A stretch of 64,000 bases of DNA from Tenacibaculum skagerrakense (GTDB lineage: Bacteria; Bacteroidota; Bacteroidia; Flavobacteriales; Flavobacteriaceae), in assembly GCF_004345825.1 (NCBI RefSeq), contig NZ_SLXM01000002.1, positions 310,001 through 374,000 on the forward strand, written 5' to 3'. This document shows positions 15,710-24,990 of this stretch, in pieces (the stretch's first letter is position 1; the number at the start of each line of letters is the position of its first letter). The notes under the pieces are model-generated. The model worked only from the letters and a program-made list of their open reading frames with translations, was not told where the DNA came from and ran no database searches. Both the position numbers and the translations under genes were made by a program.

Positions 15710-18700
15710 TTACTTTTCTAATCCTTTTTGTAGTGCTTCTTTAATACCTTCTAAGTTTTCAGAGAAAGCCATCATCTGACTTAATATTTGTGCCATTTCA
15801 TTCTTGTCTCCAAAGCCTTTCAGTTTATTATTTTTTAAGAAGATTTCTTTAATACTATTCCAGCGAGCACTTTCCTCCTCTGAAAGTTTATTTATCAGTT
15901 CTTTGTATTTTAATAAGTTTCCTTCGGCTGCAGAGGTTAAAGTTTGTGATTCACTTTCGTAATGAGATAATAACAATCGTTGTAATTCGTCATTGTTCAT
16001 AATAGGAACAATTTTCGCTACTAATTTATTCATGTCACGATACGATCCTTGCAGTTTAAAAGAAGGTTCAGTTCTATATTGATCTTCCATTGCAGCAGAT
16101 TGAATATAAGCTTGATTTACTTTTAAAACTGTATCGCGAACCGTAATTACTTTCTCTAAAACAGATGTGTAATCTTGAATTTCTTGTTTCGTATGATTTC
16201 CTTTTAAATCAACATCACCAGTATTATTCTCAACTTTATCTATTAAAGAATATACATCTTCAAAATATTTACTGCTTAATTGGTGTAAAACAGGATTTGA
16301 AGTTAACGAGTTTTCTATTAAACTTAACTTGAATAAATGAGCTGTATCTCCAATAATATCTCCTAAATTGTAAATATCTGCACGGTTCGCTAACATATCA
16401 GGTATTTGGAAACGATCTCCACTTTCTGTATATGGATTTCCAGCCATGATTACGCTGAATTTCTTGCCACGTAAGTCGTAGGTTTTAGGTTTTCCGTTAA
16501 AAACACCTTCAACTTTACGAGTTCCATCAGATAATGAAATGAACTTTTGTAAAAACTCAGGATTACAGTGTTGTATATCGTCTAAATACAACATCACATT
16601 GTCGCCCATTTCAAAAGCCAAATTCAACTTTTTTAGTTCTTCTCTTGAGGCTGAATTATTAGCAGACATTGGATCTACAGAAGTTACGTCATGACCAATG
16701 GCAGGACCATTAATTTTCATGAACACCAAACCTAATCGATTTGATATATATTCCATTAAAGTGGTTTTACCGTAACCAGGAGGGGAAATTAATAGCAACA
16801 TTCCCATTCTGTCGGTACGTTTATTGTCACCAACTGTTCCAAGTTGTTTAGCTAAATTATCTCCGATTAAAGGAAAGTAAACTTGATCAATTAATTTATT
16901 TCTAACAAAAGAAGACAGCACTCTAGGTTTAAATTCTTCTAGCTTTAAATCTTCTTTTAATTGCTCAGTAACTTCTTGTTTCGCTTCTTTATATTGAATG
17001 TAATTCGGTACTTCTACAGAAACGAAATGTTCATGTTTTTGAATAAATTCATGGTAATTAAACTCATAAATCCCTTCATTAATTGAGTTATGGTCTCCTT
17101 TTAGATTTTCAATTTTTTCTATCGGGTGAACTGCTTTAATTTCAGTTTTTGATTCGTTTTGAAATAATGATATACAAACAATTTCATCAATATAGACAAT
17201 AGCTTCTTTCTTTTTAGATGAGAGAAATGAAGAAACCCACTGTTTAGCTAAATTGATTTTATTGGTATAACTTTCAATTTTATCAATTCCACTCCTAAAC
17301 TTATGATAAGCATCTTGTTTTTTTAAGGTCTTTATAAAATCTTCTTTCAAACTAACGGCATCCGCACTTAATTGGAATGTATTATTTGCTTTCAGTTCAT
17401 CAAATAAATAATAAGCAATTTGAGTAGATAATTCACTTTTAAAGAGTTTAGAGTTATCTGCAAAAACGGAGATAGTTTCACTCAAGCTGTCTATAATAAA
17501 CGAATACGATTCACTGTTAGGGAAGACGCTTAGTACTTCTCCAGAAGCTTTTATGTTTGAGTTAAGTACTGTTTGTTGTTCTTCTTCTAAAGAATTCCAA
17601 AAATACTGTGCATACGCTCTTATAGTAGGAGAGAAGGTGAGTAATCCTAACTCATGGTGTTTATGTACTAACGTGTGTAAAATTTGACTCGCATCTACGT
17701 CATGAACTCCTTTTACGTATCCTTCAGAGTATAAATTACTACTTTCTTTTTGTACAACTTCAAGTAGTTGTTCTACCGTTTTATTTAGTAATTCAGTTTC
17801 TGGTTTGCTCTTGAAAATTTTATAAGCAAGATAAGCTGCTCTGTATACATCAGTGTTTTCTGAAACTAATTCCTGATTCCAATATTTTTTTGATTGTAGC
17901 AAGACTTTATTGTCAATAGTATCGTAAAAATCAGTACCTGTTAAATGATAATAGAGCTCTTCGTTTTTATAAACAATTGTTAAGTCGAGCGCTTGTTTGT
18001 TTACTCCGAATTTATGTTTTCCAAGTTTGATGATATTTTCACCATCTTCATATAACTCTTGCTTATCTTTTAGTTTTCTTAAAGCATCTTCTTTAGCAAC
18101 TTTTAATTGAGTTTCTATGGCTTCTGCTTTTCCAGCATCATCTAATTCTTTTAATTGATTAACAATATCTCTTACTTTGTTAATCATTAAATCAGCGGCA
18201 AAATAACCATTGATATCTTCTACAGAATCGAAACTCTGGGCTTTTTTTGCAATTCCTTTTAAAATTCTCTCAGATGCAGTTTGAAGAGCAACCGCTTTTT
18301 TATTTCTTTTTTCAATTAAGTTGTTCTTTCTTGCATCAAAAGCAGCGTGAATTTCCTCACGTTTTTCAATAATTTGACCTATGAATTCTTCAAAATCCGC
18401 AAATTTACCTTCTAGTTCTTCTAGTTGAATCGCCGTTTTAGTTAAGAACTCATCACATTTATCTGGCGTTGTAGCCATATCAATGTAATTGATAATACTT
18501 TGATCAATTAACTTTAACTGAGCGACGAAATCAGCTTTAGCTTCAGAGCTTCCAAGGCTTTTTATTTTGTTTTTTATTCCTGCTTTTAACTGGTTTAGTG
18601 TTGCAAAAATGAGCGAAATATTATCAATTATTTTTGTCGATTGAGAGGTATCTTCGATCTCAAGATTTGAAACGATATCAATTAACATTTCTAAATCAGC

Positions 18701-20563
18701 AGTAATTTGATTAACTTCTTTTTCAAGAGCTTTTGCATCGACTACTTTTTTAATTTCAGGTAACGCTTTTTCTTTTTCTGAAACTCTTTGGTGATAAGGA
18801 GCTAGTGCCTTGTCATTTAGTAAAAATTGAACACAGCGTTTCGAAATTAAGTTGTTTTGCTCTGCAACTTGTTCTTCTAATGCTTCTAAATGTTCTTTTT
18901 GAATATATCGGACATCATGTAAGCTAATTACTTCACCACGTAAACTTCTAAGTTGACTTAGTAATCCAACAAAATCATCAATAGATTTAAAAGAAGTACT
19001 TCTTATTTTACTAAAAAGCTCATCAGATTTTTTATTGATTTCTTGAGTAGCTTTTTCAGCTTGTTTTTTTAATTGAACTACTTTTTCAAATTCTTCAATA
19101 GCAGCATTTGCTGCTTCATTTATTTGACGTATTGGTTCGTTTAATTGATGCGTTTCTTCTTCCGGAAGCCAATAATAGGTGTCGTTTATATCTTTCGATA
19201 TTTTAGCAATGTCATTGTATAAACCAGTATAATTATCCTCTTTATTTAAAAGGTTAATCAGCTCATGACATTCGGCCATGGCTTTTACAATGTCTTTATT
19301 ACCAATTTTATATAGTAAACTATCTGTATGTTGAGATGGCATAAAACTTCCTTTTAAATAAGGAGTTTGCCAAATTTGAACTACATGATGTTTTGTTTGT
19401 TCGTTTTCAGTTCGGAAATAACACAATTCACCATTTTCAAGTAAGGTAAATCCGTTACAGATAATAGGCGTTTTTACTTCCTGTTCAATAATGTTGTACG
19501 ACATTAAAATATACAATCCACGAATAGTAGCGTAAAATACATACAAGAAATCTTCACCATTAGGAGAGCTAATTTTCTTCTGAAATTTTACTTCTTTAAC
19601 ATCACTTTCGAAAATTTTATGCTCACCTGTTTGTAAATAGTACCCGTTTGGAAAAATAATTCCGTGTCCGTCTGGAAGTTGAACAGCCGTATCTTTTATA
19701 CTGTCAATTCTTTGGACTTCCTGTAATTTATGGTTATATACAAAATAACGGGGAGCTTCCTGAAATGGTTTAATTTCTAAAGTGGTTAAATTACCTAAAT
19801 CTCCATATCTAAATTGGCCATCATCTAAAGTTTGATCTATATGTTCAACAGGCTCAGATAAGATTCCTTTTCCGTCGTCTGTATTGTCTTCAATTTTAAT
19901 GGTTAAATCGCCTCCAATGGTTTCAACAAAAACTTTATCAAGGACTGAAATATGAGAGTGTACTCCGTAACGATGCATGTCTCGAGTAACTTCTTGCCAC
20001 TGGAATTCGTGTTGCGTAGGAAATTTATATTCATGCTCACTTCTGTTATCAACATATTGAAGTGAGTTATCATTGATTAACCATTTAAAGGTTTTAATGT
20101 CATTGGTGTTTTCGCTAAGTTGAAAAACCATATGTAGGTAATTACCTACAATAGCGAACTTAGAAAATATAGTTTTACGATAGTACTTGTAAAGATTAGT
20201 AAAATCATTTATAAAAACATCGTCATGTATTAAATCGAGTGTTTGTAAATGGAAGTGATTTTCTTTGAATTCATAAACACTAAATACATCTGATAATTTA
20301 ATGTCTGTACGTAACCCAAAGTGTACATTATATCCAAAAATTGAAGTATTCCCAAAAGAAACAATATCTCTGGCAATACAGTTGTTTTCGGTATTTATTC
20401 TGTCGTTAGCAATTAATTTGGTTTCTATAGTACCAAAAACATGTTTTCTAGCATCGTTCAGCTTATGTAATCTGTCTTGTAGTTCTTGCTTTTGTTTTTG
20501 CAATCTACCTTGAATGATTTCATAAGTTCCTCCGTCTAATTGTTGATTGTTTTGGTTTTCCAT
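15710..20563 (-). CDS. giant coiled-coil AAA+ ATPase (DNA repair ATPase-like)
   Basis: The 1617-residue protein has an N-terminal beta-rich region of about 400 residues, a long helical and coiled-coil middle (about 420-1000), and a C-terminal AAA+ module. Walker A is SPPGYGKTT near residue 1258 and Walker B is VMLYLDDIQ, with a sensor-like KFSVIMAGNPYTESGDRFQIPDMLANRADIYNLGD segment. Such proteins are often labelled DNA repair ATPase, but no nuclease or helicase domain is visible. It lies downstream of flotillin, OB-fold and PspA genes on the same strand, so a role in membrane-protein assembly or remodelling is more likely. A terminator-like hairpin separates it from the flotillin gene. Confidence 0.85.
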   Translation of the reverse strand: MENQNNQQLDGGTYEIIQGRLQKQKQELQDRLHKLNDARKHVFGTIETKLIANDRINTENNCIARDIVSFGNTSIFGYNVHFGLRTDIKLSDVFSVYEFKENHFHLQTLDLIHDDVFINDFTNLYKYYRKTIFSKFAIVGNYLHMVFQLSENTNDIKTFKWLINDNSLQYVDNRSEHEYKFPTQHEFQWQEVTRDMHRYGVHSHISVLDKVFVETIGGDLTIKIEDNTDDGKGILSEPVEHIDQTLDDGQFRYGDLGNLTTLEIKPFQEAPRYFVYNHKLQEVQRIDSIKDTAVQLPDGHGIIFPNGYYLQTGEHKIFESDVKEVKFQKKISSPNGEDFLYVFYATIRGLYILMSYNIIEQEVKTPIICNGFTLLENGELCYFRTENEQTKHHVVQIWQTPYLKGSFMPSQHTDSLLYKIGNKDIVKAMAECHELINLLNKEDNYTGLYNDIAKISKDINDTYYWLPEEETHQLNEPIRQINEAANAAIEEFEKVVQLKKQAEKATQEINKKSDELFSKIRSTSFKSIDDFVGLLSQLRSLRGEVISLHDVRYIQKEHLEALEEQVAEQNNLISKRCVQFLLNDKALAPYHQRVSEKEKALPEIKKVVDAKALEKEVNQITADLEMLIDIVSNLEIEDTSQSTKIIDNISLIFATLNQLKAGIKNKIKSLGSSEAKADFVAQLKLIDQSIINYIDMATTPDKCDEFLTKTAIQLEELEGKFADFEEFIGQIIEKREEIHAAFDARKNNLIEKRNKKAVALQTASERILKGIAKKAQSFDSVEDINGYFAADLMINKVRDIVNQLKELDDAGKAEAIETQLKVAKEDALRKLKDKQELYEDGENIIKLGKHKFGVNKQALDLTIVYKNEELYYHLTGTDFYDTIDNKVLLQSKKYWNQELVSENTDVYRAAYLAYKIFKSKPETELLNKTVEQLLEVVQKESSNLYSEGYVKGVHDVDASQILHTLVHKHHELGLLTFSPTIRAYAQYFWNSLEEEQQTVLNSNIKASGEVLSVFPNSESYSFIIDSLSETISVFADNSKLFKSELSTQIAYYLFDELKANNTFQLSADAVSLKEDFIKTLKKQDAYHKFRSGIDKIESYTNKINLAKQWVSSFLSSKKKEAIVYIDEIVCISLFQNESKTEIKAVHPIEKIENLKGDHNSINEGIYEFNYHEFIQKHEHFVSVEVPNYIQYKEAKQEVTEQLKEDLKLEEFKPRVLSSFVRNKLIDQVYFPLIGDNLAKQLGTVGDNKRTDRMGMLLLISPPGYGKTTLMEYISNRLGLVFMKINGPAIGHDVTSVDPMSANNSASREELKKLNLAFEMGDNVMLYLDDIQHCNPEFLQKFISLSDGTRKVEGVFNGKPKTYDLRGKKFSVIMAGNPYTESGDRFQIPDMLANRADIYNLGDIIGDTAHLFKLSLIENSLTSNPVLHQLSSKYFEDVYSLIDKVENNTGDVDLKGNHTKQEIQDYTSVLEKVITVRDTVLKVNQAYIQSAAMEDQYRTEPSFKLQGSYRDMNKLVAKIVPIMNNDELQRLLLSHYESESQTLTSAAEGNLLKYKELINKLSEEESARWNSIKEIFLKNNKLKGFGDKNEMAQILSQMMAFSENLEGIKEALQKGLEK

Positions 20564-20657
20564 ATATTTTTTAGCGTCTGGATTGTTAGATGTAAGGAAC
20601 GAAAGATGTTCCTGAAAAAAAATGAAATTGAGTGAAATACACCCAAAACAAAAAGAA

Positions 20658-20686
20658 AAGAGTCTAGTCTTTTGAGCTAGACTCTT
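20658..20686 (-). terminator. hairpin between flotillin and AAA+ ATPase genes
   Basis: AAGAGTCTAG pairs with CTAGACTCTT (10 bp, 9-base loop). On the minus strand it is followed by a T-rich but interrupted tract, so it may stop only part of the transcripts and lower ATPase expression relative to flotillin. Confidence 0.6.
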
Positions 20687-20697
20687 CTATTAAATTA

Positions 20698-22767
20698 TTA
20701 AGATAATTTCTTGTCAGATAATCCTAATCCTTTAGCAAGGTTGAAAAGATTACTGAATAATCCTTCTTCATCTGTAGTATTAGCTCTGTCTTTTAAATCC
20801 ATTAAAAGGTTAGCTACCGTTAGGTTTTTTATATCTTCTGAAGAGATCCCGTACTTAGTAGCAAAATCTTTAACTTTTTCTAATAAGTTTCCTTTTACAT
20901 CATCACTTCCTAAGATAGCATCTTTTACATCTTGAATGTTATTACTATGCTGCACTAATCTATCGATTCCTTTAGCTTTGGTAATTTGTCCAATAATTTG
21001 ATCAAAGAACATTGTCTCTCCACCAACGATATCGATATTAGCAGCTCTTAACGCATCACCAATAACTTGTGCTTGAGCATCTGCAATATCTTTTTGGATT
21101 TGAATTTGAGCTAAGTCTACTTTTAATTCTTTCTCTAAACGTAACTTAAATTCTTCGTGCTCTTTACCAACACCGTCAAGCTTCTTCATAGCTTCAGCTT
21201 TTTCTTCGATTCCAACGGCATCTGCAATAGCTTTTTCTTTAATAACTTGAGCTTCTGCTAAACCTTCTTCTCTAACAGCCTCCGCTTTAGCTAAAATACC
21301 AGCAGCTTCTGCTTTTGCTTTTTTCTCGATAATTGTAGCTTCTACTAATCCTTGACGCTCATTAGCATCTGCTTTAGCATGCATTACTTGAGCTTCAGAC
21401 ATACCAATAGTCGCTTCTTCTTTAGCTTTAGCTTCAGCTAACGTTTTACGAGCCTCAGCTTCTTTTTCACTAGCTTCTTTTTGAGCTTGTGCTTCAATAT
21501 TGATTTCTTCAGCCTTTTGTTTAGCTGCTTCTTTTTCTGCTTCTGCTTGCTTAATTCTTTTGATTAAAGATTCTTCCGCTTCCGCCTCAGCAACTGTAAT
21601 TTTCACTTGCTTCTCACGGTCTGCAGTTTTAAACGCTTCAATATCTTTCATGTTTTCGCGCTCTTCAACCACACCTTTTTCTAACATTACACGATCACGA
21701 ATAACATCTTGAATGTTTTTCTTTTCTACTTCAACAACTTTGTCTTTCTCAATTTGAGCTAATGTTACAATTCTTTCACGTTCAGTAGCTTCTAACATTC
21801 TGTCTTTTTCAACTCTTTCGATTTCTACAGCTTCTGTACGTAGTTTATTTTTCTCAGCAACAATTACTTGGCGTTGCTTGTTTTCTTCTGCAACTTGAAC
21901 CTTCTCTTCAGTTGCAATTCTAGCTGTTTCTGATTTTAAACGTTCTTCTTCTGCAACTTTTAGTGTTTCTGCTTCTTCACGAGCTTTGATGTTAGCAATT
22001 TCGCGTTTTTGTTGCTCTTCTTTTTCAGCTAATTGTTTGTCTAATTCTAAAATAGCCTCACGAGCTTCAACATCTTGTTTACGAATAATTTTTTCTTCGT
22101 CTCTTTTGATGAGGTTAGCTTGAATATTTTGAGCAGCTGTTAGTTCTGTAATTTTTTTGATACCCTCTGCATCTAGAATATTGTCAGGCTTTAAAAAAGT
22201 TACTGGAGTTTGTTCTAAGTAATCAATTGCGCAGTCCTCTAATGTATATCCATTTAAATCTGTTCCAATAATATCTACAATTTCATCTCTAAATTCACGT
22301 CTTGCTTCATATAATTGAACAAAGTCGAATTTCTTACCTACTGTTTTTAAAGCTTCCGAAAATTTTGCTTCAAATAATTCTTCAAGAGTTTCAATATCAG
22401 AGGCTCTTTCACAACCAATGGTTTGTGCTACCATTTTTATAAATTCTACCTCGTTATTTACGCGAACAAAGAAAGCTACTTTAATATCTGCACGCATATT
22501 GTCTTTACATACGAGCCCATCATCTCCAATACGTTCAATTTGAATTTTCTTTACTGAGATGTCCATAATTTCCACCCTATGGAAAACAGGAACTACGTAC
22601 ATTCCTCTGTCTGTTGCAACTTTTGTTCCTTTGAAACCAGTTCGCACTAACGCTTCACCCTGTGGAACTTTTTTGTAGAACATTGCTATTATAGCGAAGT
22701 ATACGATAACAATGAATAGGACAATACCAAGTCCGATACTTAATAATTGAATGATAGAATCTGTCAT
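20698..22767 (-). CDS. flotillin family protein (YqiK/YuaG-like)
   Basis: The 689-residue protein has an N-terminal membrane hairpin (about residues 8-30), an SPFH/band-7 domain (GEALVRTGFKGTKVATDRGMYVVPVFHRVEIMDIS onward), and a long Ala/Glu/Lys-rich coiled coil (about 230-560) typical of flotillins, then a C-terminal segment with helices. Flotillins scaffold ordered membrane regions. It is preceded 43 bp upstream by an OB-fold membrane protein, the usual partner in YqiJK and YuaFG pairs, and followed by the giant AAA+ ATPase. Confidence 0.95.
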   Translation of the reverse strand: MTDSIIQLLSIGLGIVLFIVIVYFAIIAMFYKKVPQGEALVRTGFKGTKVATDRGMYVVPVFHRVEIMDISVKKIQIERIGDDGLVCKDNMRADIKVAFFVRVNNEVEFIKMVAQTIGCERASDIETLEELFEAKFSEALKTVGKKFDFVQLYEARREFRDEIVDIIGTDLNGYTLEDCAIDYLEQTPVTFLKPDNILDAEGIKKITELTAAQNIQANLIKRDEEKIIRKQDVEAREAILELDKQLAEKEEQQKREIANIKAREEAETLKVAEEERLKSETARIATEEKVQVAEENKQRQVIVAEKNKLRTEAVEIERVEKDRMLEATERERIVTLAQIEKDKVVEVEKKNIQDVIRDRVMLEKGVVEERENMKDIEAFKTADREKQVKITVAEAEAEESLIKRIKQAEAEKEAAKQKAEEINIEAQAQKEASEKEAEARKTLAEAKAKEEATIGMSEAQVMHAKADANERQGLVEATIIEKKAKAEAAGILAKAEAVREEGLAEAQVIKEKAIADAVGIEEKAEAMKKLDGVGKEHEEFKLRLEKELKVDLAQIQIQKDIADAQAQVIGDALRAANIDIVGGETMFFDQIIGQITKAKGIDRLVQHSNNIQDVKDAILGSDDVKGNLLEKVKDFATKYGISSEDIKNLTVANLLMDLKDRANTTDEEGLFSNLFNLAKGLGLSDKKLS

Positions 22768-22810
22768 AGTAATTAATTAGTTTTTGTTGATTTTTTTTAT
22801 AATTTACTAG

Positions 22811-23569
22811 TTAAAAATTTATATCTATGCTATCTGTAAAATACTCTTGAGCATAGTAATAAAGTTTGTTTTTACTTTGTTTGATGATTAAGATTTGAGA
22901 TTTATAATTTATTTTTTTTCCATCTAACGATTTTATGTTAATATTTAGAGTGTTTCCATCAGCTTTAATTTCAGCTCTTCCTAATTTATCTTCAGATATT
23001 GTTGATAAACTTATCCCTTTTCTTCCTGCAATTTCGGTTGCAGAATCTCCATCTTGATTTAGGTTTCGAAAAAAATTTTTAAAAGGAGATGTAAATACTT
23101 TTGTTGCTAATAAAGAAGGGAAAAAACCTGCTATCATCAGAATAAATCCAAATGTGTTATCATAGCTGTTTGTAACAGTTGTTATAATTGTTGTTGTGAG
23201 CCACCAAATAAAGATCCATATTGTAAATGTAAACATGAAAGGTAGACCAACAAAATTGAAGTAAATAAGCAAAACTTGCCACCATTTTAATGGTTTTCTT
23301 CTTTTTCCAACAATATCTTCTTTGTTAACTTCGGTGTTTGCGACATCATGGAAATCTATATCACTACCTTCTAGTCCAGTACCAATATTAGAATCTACAT
23401 CTATGTCAACATCGGCATCGATATCTACATCTAAGTCAACGTCAATATCCATGTCTAGATCAAAATCGATTCCAGATATCATGGTAATAAGCCAATAAGT
23501 TAGAAGGATAATAAGAAGTATTGTCAGAGTTATGTTAACATCAGAAAATACAATATCGGTTAATGTCAT
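22811..23569 (-). CDS. YqiJ/NfeD-like OB-fold membrane protein with Asp-alternating repeat
   Basis: The 252-residue protein has a first membrane helix (about 14-32), then about 26 residues in which Asp alternates with a hydrophobic residue (D-phi repeats such as DIDVDLDVDIDADVD), a second hydrophobic region (about 95-155) and a C-terminal small beta domain with the NfeD/OB-fold pattern (GRKGISLSTISEDKLGRAEIKADGNTL). ATG at 23569 was chosen; a longer frame needs a TTG codon and adds eight polar residues ahead of the first helix. NfeD-type proteins anchor flotillins. The acidic repeat is unusual and could bind divalent cations. Confidence 0.85.
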   Translation of the reverse strand: MTLTDIVFSDVNITLTILLIILLTYWLITMISGIDFDLDMDIDVDLDVDIDADVDIDVDSNIGTGLEGSDIDFHDVANTEVNKEDIVGKRRKPLKWWQVLLIYFNFVGLPFMFTFTIWIFIWWLTTTIITTVTNSYDNTFGFILMIAGFFPSLLATKVFTSPFKNFFRNLNQDGDSATEIAGRKGISLSTISEDKLGRAEIKADGNTLNINIKSLDGKKINYKSQILIIKQSKNKLYYYAQEYFTDSIDINF

Positions 23570-23660
23570 AGCTTGTTTATTTTTGGGGTGCAAATTATGA
23601 ATTACGGATATGATTTAAAAATAATATTTTAATAATTATCAATCCGTAATTCGTTATTGA

Positions 23661-24365
23661 TTAATCATTTAATCCCATTTCTTTTTTTAAAGCCGCTAAA
23701 TCGTCATCAGCTGATTGCTCAGTTGTATTAGTAAGTTCGTCTAATTTTTGTTCAAATGTTTTGTTTTCTTTAGCAATGTTACCATAAGCGTCAGCTAATG
23801 CTTCTTCTTGTTCGATTTTACTTTTCATTCTTTCTAACATAGCAACTGTACTTGAACTATCAATTTCAGCCATTTCCTTGTTAAGGCTTTTAGTAGCTTT
23901 AGCAACTTTATGGCGAGCTTTTAAAGTTCTTAATTCGTTTTCCCATTTCTTTAAAGAATTTTTAATCTCTTGAACGGAACTTTCAAGTTTTGCAACTGAT
24001 TCATCAAAGCTTTCAGATTCGCTTTTAGCATTTTCTAATTGCTGATTTGTTTCTTCTTTTCTAACTAAAGCTTGTTTTGCTAATTTGTCAGCTTCTTCAA
24101 TAGCTATTTCTCCATTTTTAGCTTTTGTTAGTATGAGCATTGCTTTTTGTTGATAGTCGTTTGCCTTAGAAGAAAATTCTTCCACGTCATTTTTAGCTCG
24201 AATAGCTAATGCTTTAACTTGTGCTAAAGATTCTAACGATTTTTCCAAATCAATTTTTAAATCCCGAATACCTTGTTCGGTCATTTTAATAGGATCTTCC
24301 ATGCTGTCTAGTGCAGCATTTGCTTCAGCTTGTCCTATTTTAAATAATCTTTTAAATAAGTTCAT
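23661..24365 (-). CDS. pspA: PspA/IM30 family protein
   Basis: The 234-residue, almost fully helical protein matches PspA/IM30 (ESCRT-III superfamily): N-terminal MNLFKRLFKIGQAEANAALDSMEDPIKMTEQGIRDLK gives the amphipathic helix and the conserved DP motif, and coiled coil follows to about residue 215. These proteins polymerise on damaged inner membranes. It begins 6 bp after the YbjN-like gene and is upstream of the OB-fold and flotillin genes. Confidence 0.94.
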   Translation of the reverse strand: MNLFKRLFKIGQAEANAALDSMEDPIKMTEQGIRDLKIDLEKSLESLAQVKALAIRAKNDVEEFSSKANDYQQKAMLILTKAKNGEIAIEEADKLAKQALVRKEETNQQLENAKSESESFDESVAKLESSVQEIKNSLKKWENELRTLKARHKVAKATKSLNKEMAEIDSSSTVAMLERMKSKIEQEEALADAYGNIAKENKTFEQKLDELTNTTEQSADDDLAALKKEMGLND

Positions 24366-24371
24366 AGTATT

Positions 24372-24767
24372 TTAATATTTTGAAAATTCTATAATTTCAT
24401 TCGAATATTCACTAAGTAATAAACTCAGAGAGTTTAAAGTAGCTTCTAATTCGTTAATGTCTAAGTTTTCTAATTGTAAAGTGTCTCTAAAAATAACACG
24501 TTCTCCTTTTTCATCGAGTACAAAAGCACCGTGAATTATGTCTCTGTTTTTTTGAAGTAATGCCTTAAACATAGCTTCATTTGGCTTTTTTACTTTGAAT
24601 ATAAATTGTTCTACAATCAAAATTGGATACGCCACTCCGATGATTAGGTTTTTAATTCCAAAATTTTCTTTTTCAATAACAAAAATCCCCTCAGGTTCGA
24701 TTTCTTTACGTATTGTAAAGTTGAGTTCTAATAAATAATTCTTGGTTTTTTCAAAATGAATGTTCAT
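24372..24767 (-). CDS. YbjN/CesT-type protein (T3SS chaperone-like fold)
   Basis: The 131-residue protein shows the alternating helix-strand pattern of YbjN and type III secretion chaperone-like proteins, a group often mislabelled as molecular chaperone Tir in Flavobacteriia. Small proteins of this kind recur beside PspA genes. The start ATG at 24767 replaces a TTG six bases earlier. It is the first gene of the PspA-flotillin operon, directly behind the shared regulatory region. The family call is by pattern and moderately sure. Confidence 0.65.
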   Translation of the reverse strand: MNIHFEKTKNYLLELNFTIRKEIEPEGIFVIEKENFGIKNLIIGVAYPILIVEQFIFKVKKPNEAMFKALLQKNRDIIHGAFVLDEKGERVIFRDTLQLENLDINELEATLNSLSLLLSEYSNEIIEFSKY

Positions 24768-24905
24768 TAGCAATTAGTATAGTTTAATAGTTGTTACATC
24801 AGTTTGTTAAGCAAAAAAAGATTTTACAATCATTATTGCACAATGTAAAGTTAATAGAATCATAGTTAATTGGTTTTTTTAGTTAGTGTTACTTTTTCTA
24901 GAAAA

Positions 24906-24989
24906 ATTAGCAATATTCATTTTTATTAGCTAATATTGTTAGTGTAAATATACAAATAAAAATTAAAATTGCAAATAAAATTAGCAAAT
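24906..24989. promoter_or_regulatory. TTAGC repeat cluster between regulator and PspA operon (candidate operator)
   Basis: TAGCAATATT (24908-24917) and AATATTGTTA (24932-24941) form a 9-of-10 inverted repeat; an ATTAGCTAAT palindrome (24925-24934) sits inside the second arm, and another TTAGCAAAT (24981-24989) abuts the regulator start codon. The cluster lies in the only intergenic space shared by the XRE regulator and the divergent YbjN-PspA-flotillin genes, so it is the natural operator for that regulator. Confidence 0.45.
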
Positions 24990-24990
24990 C

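Noticed and set aside
15710..20563. Giant ATPase as an anti-phage defence gene
   Set aside because: No nuclease, protease or other effector domain is visible and the neighbours are membrane-maintenance genes, not defence genes.
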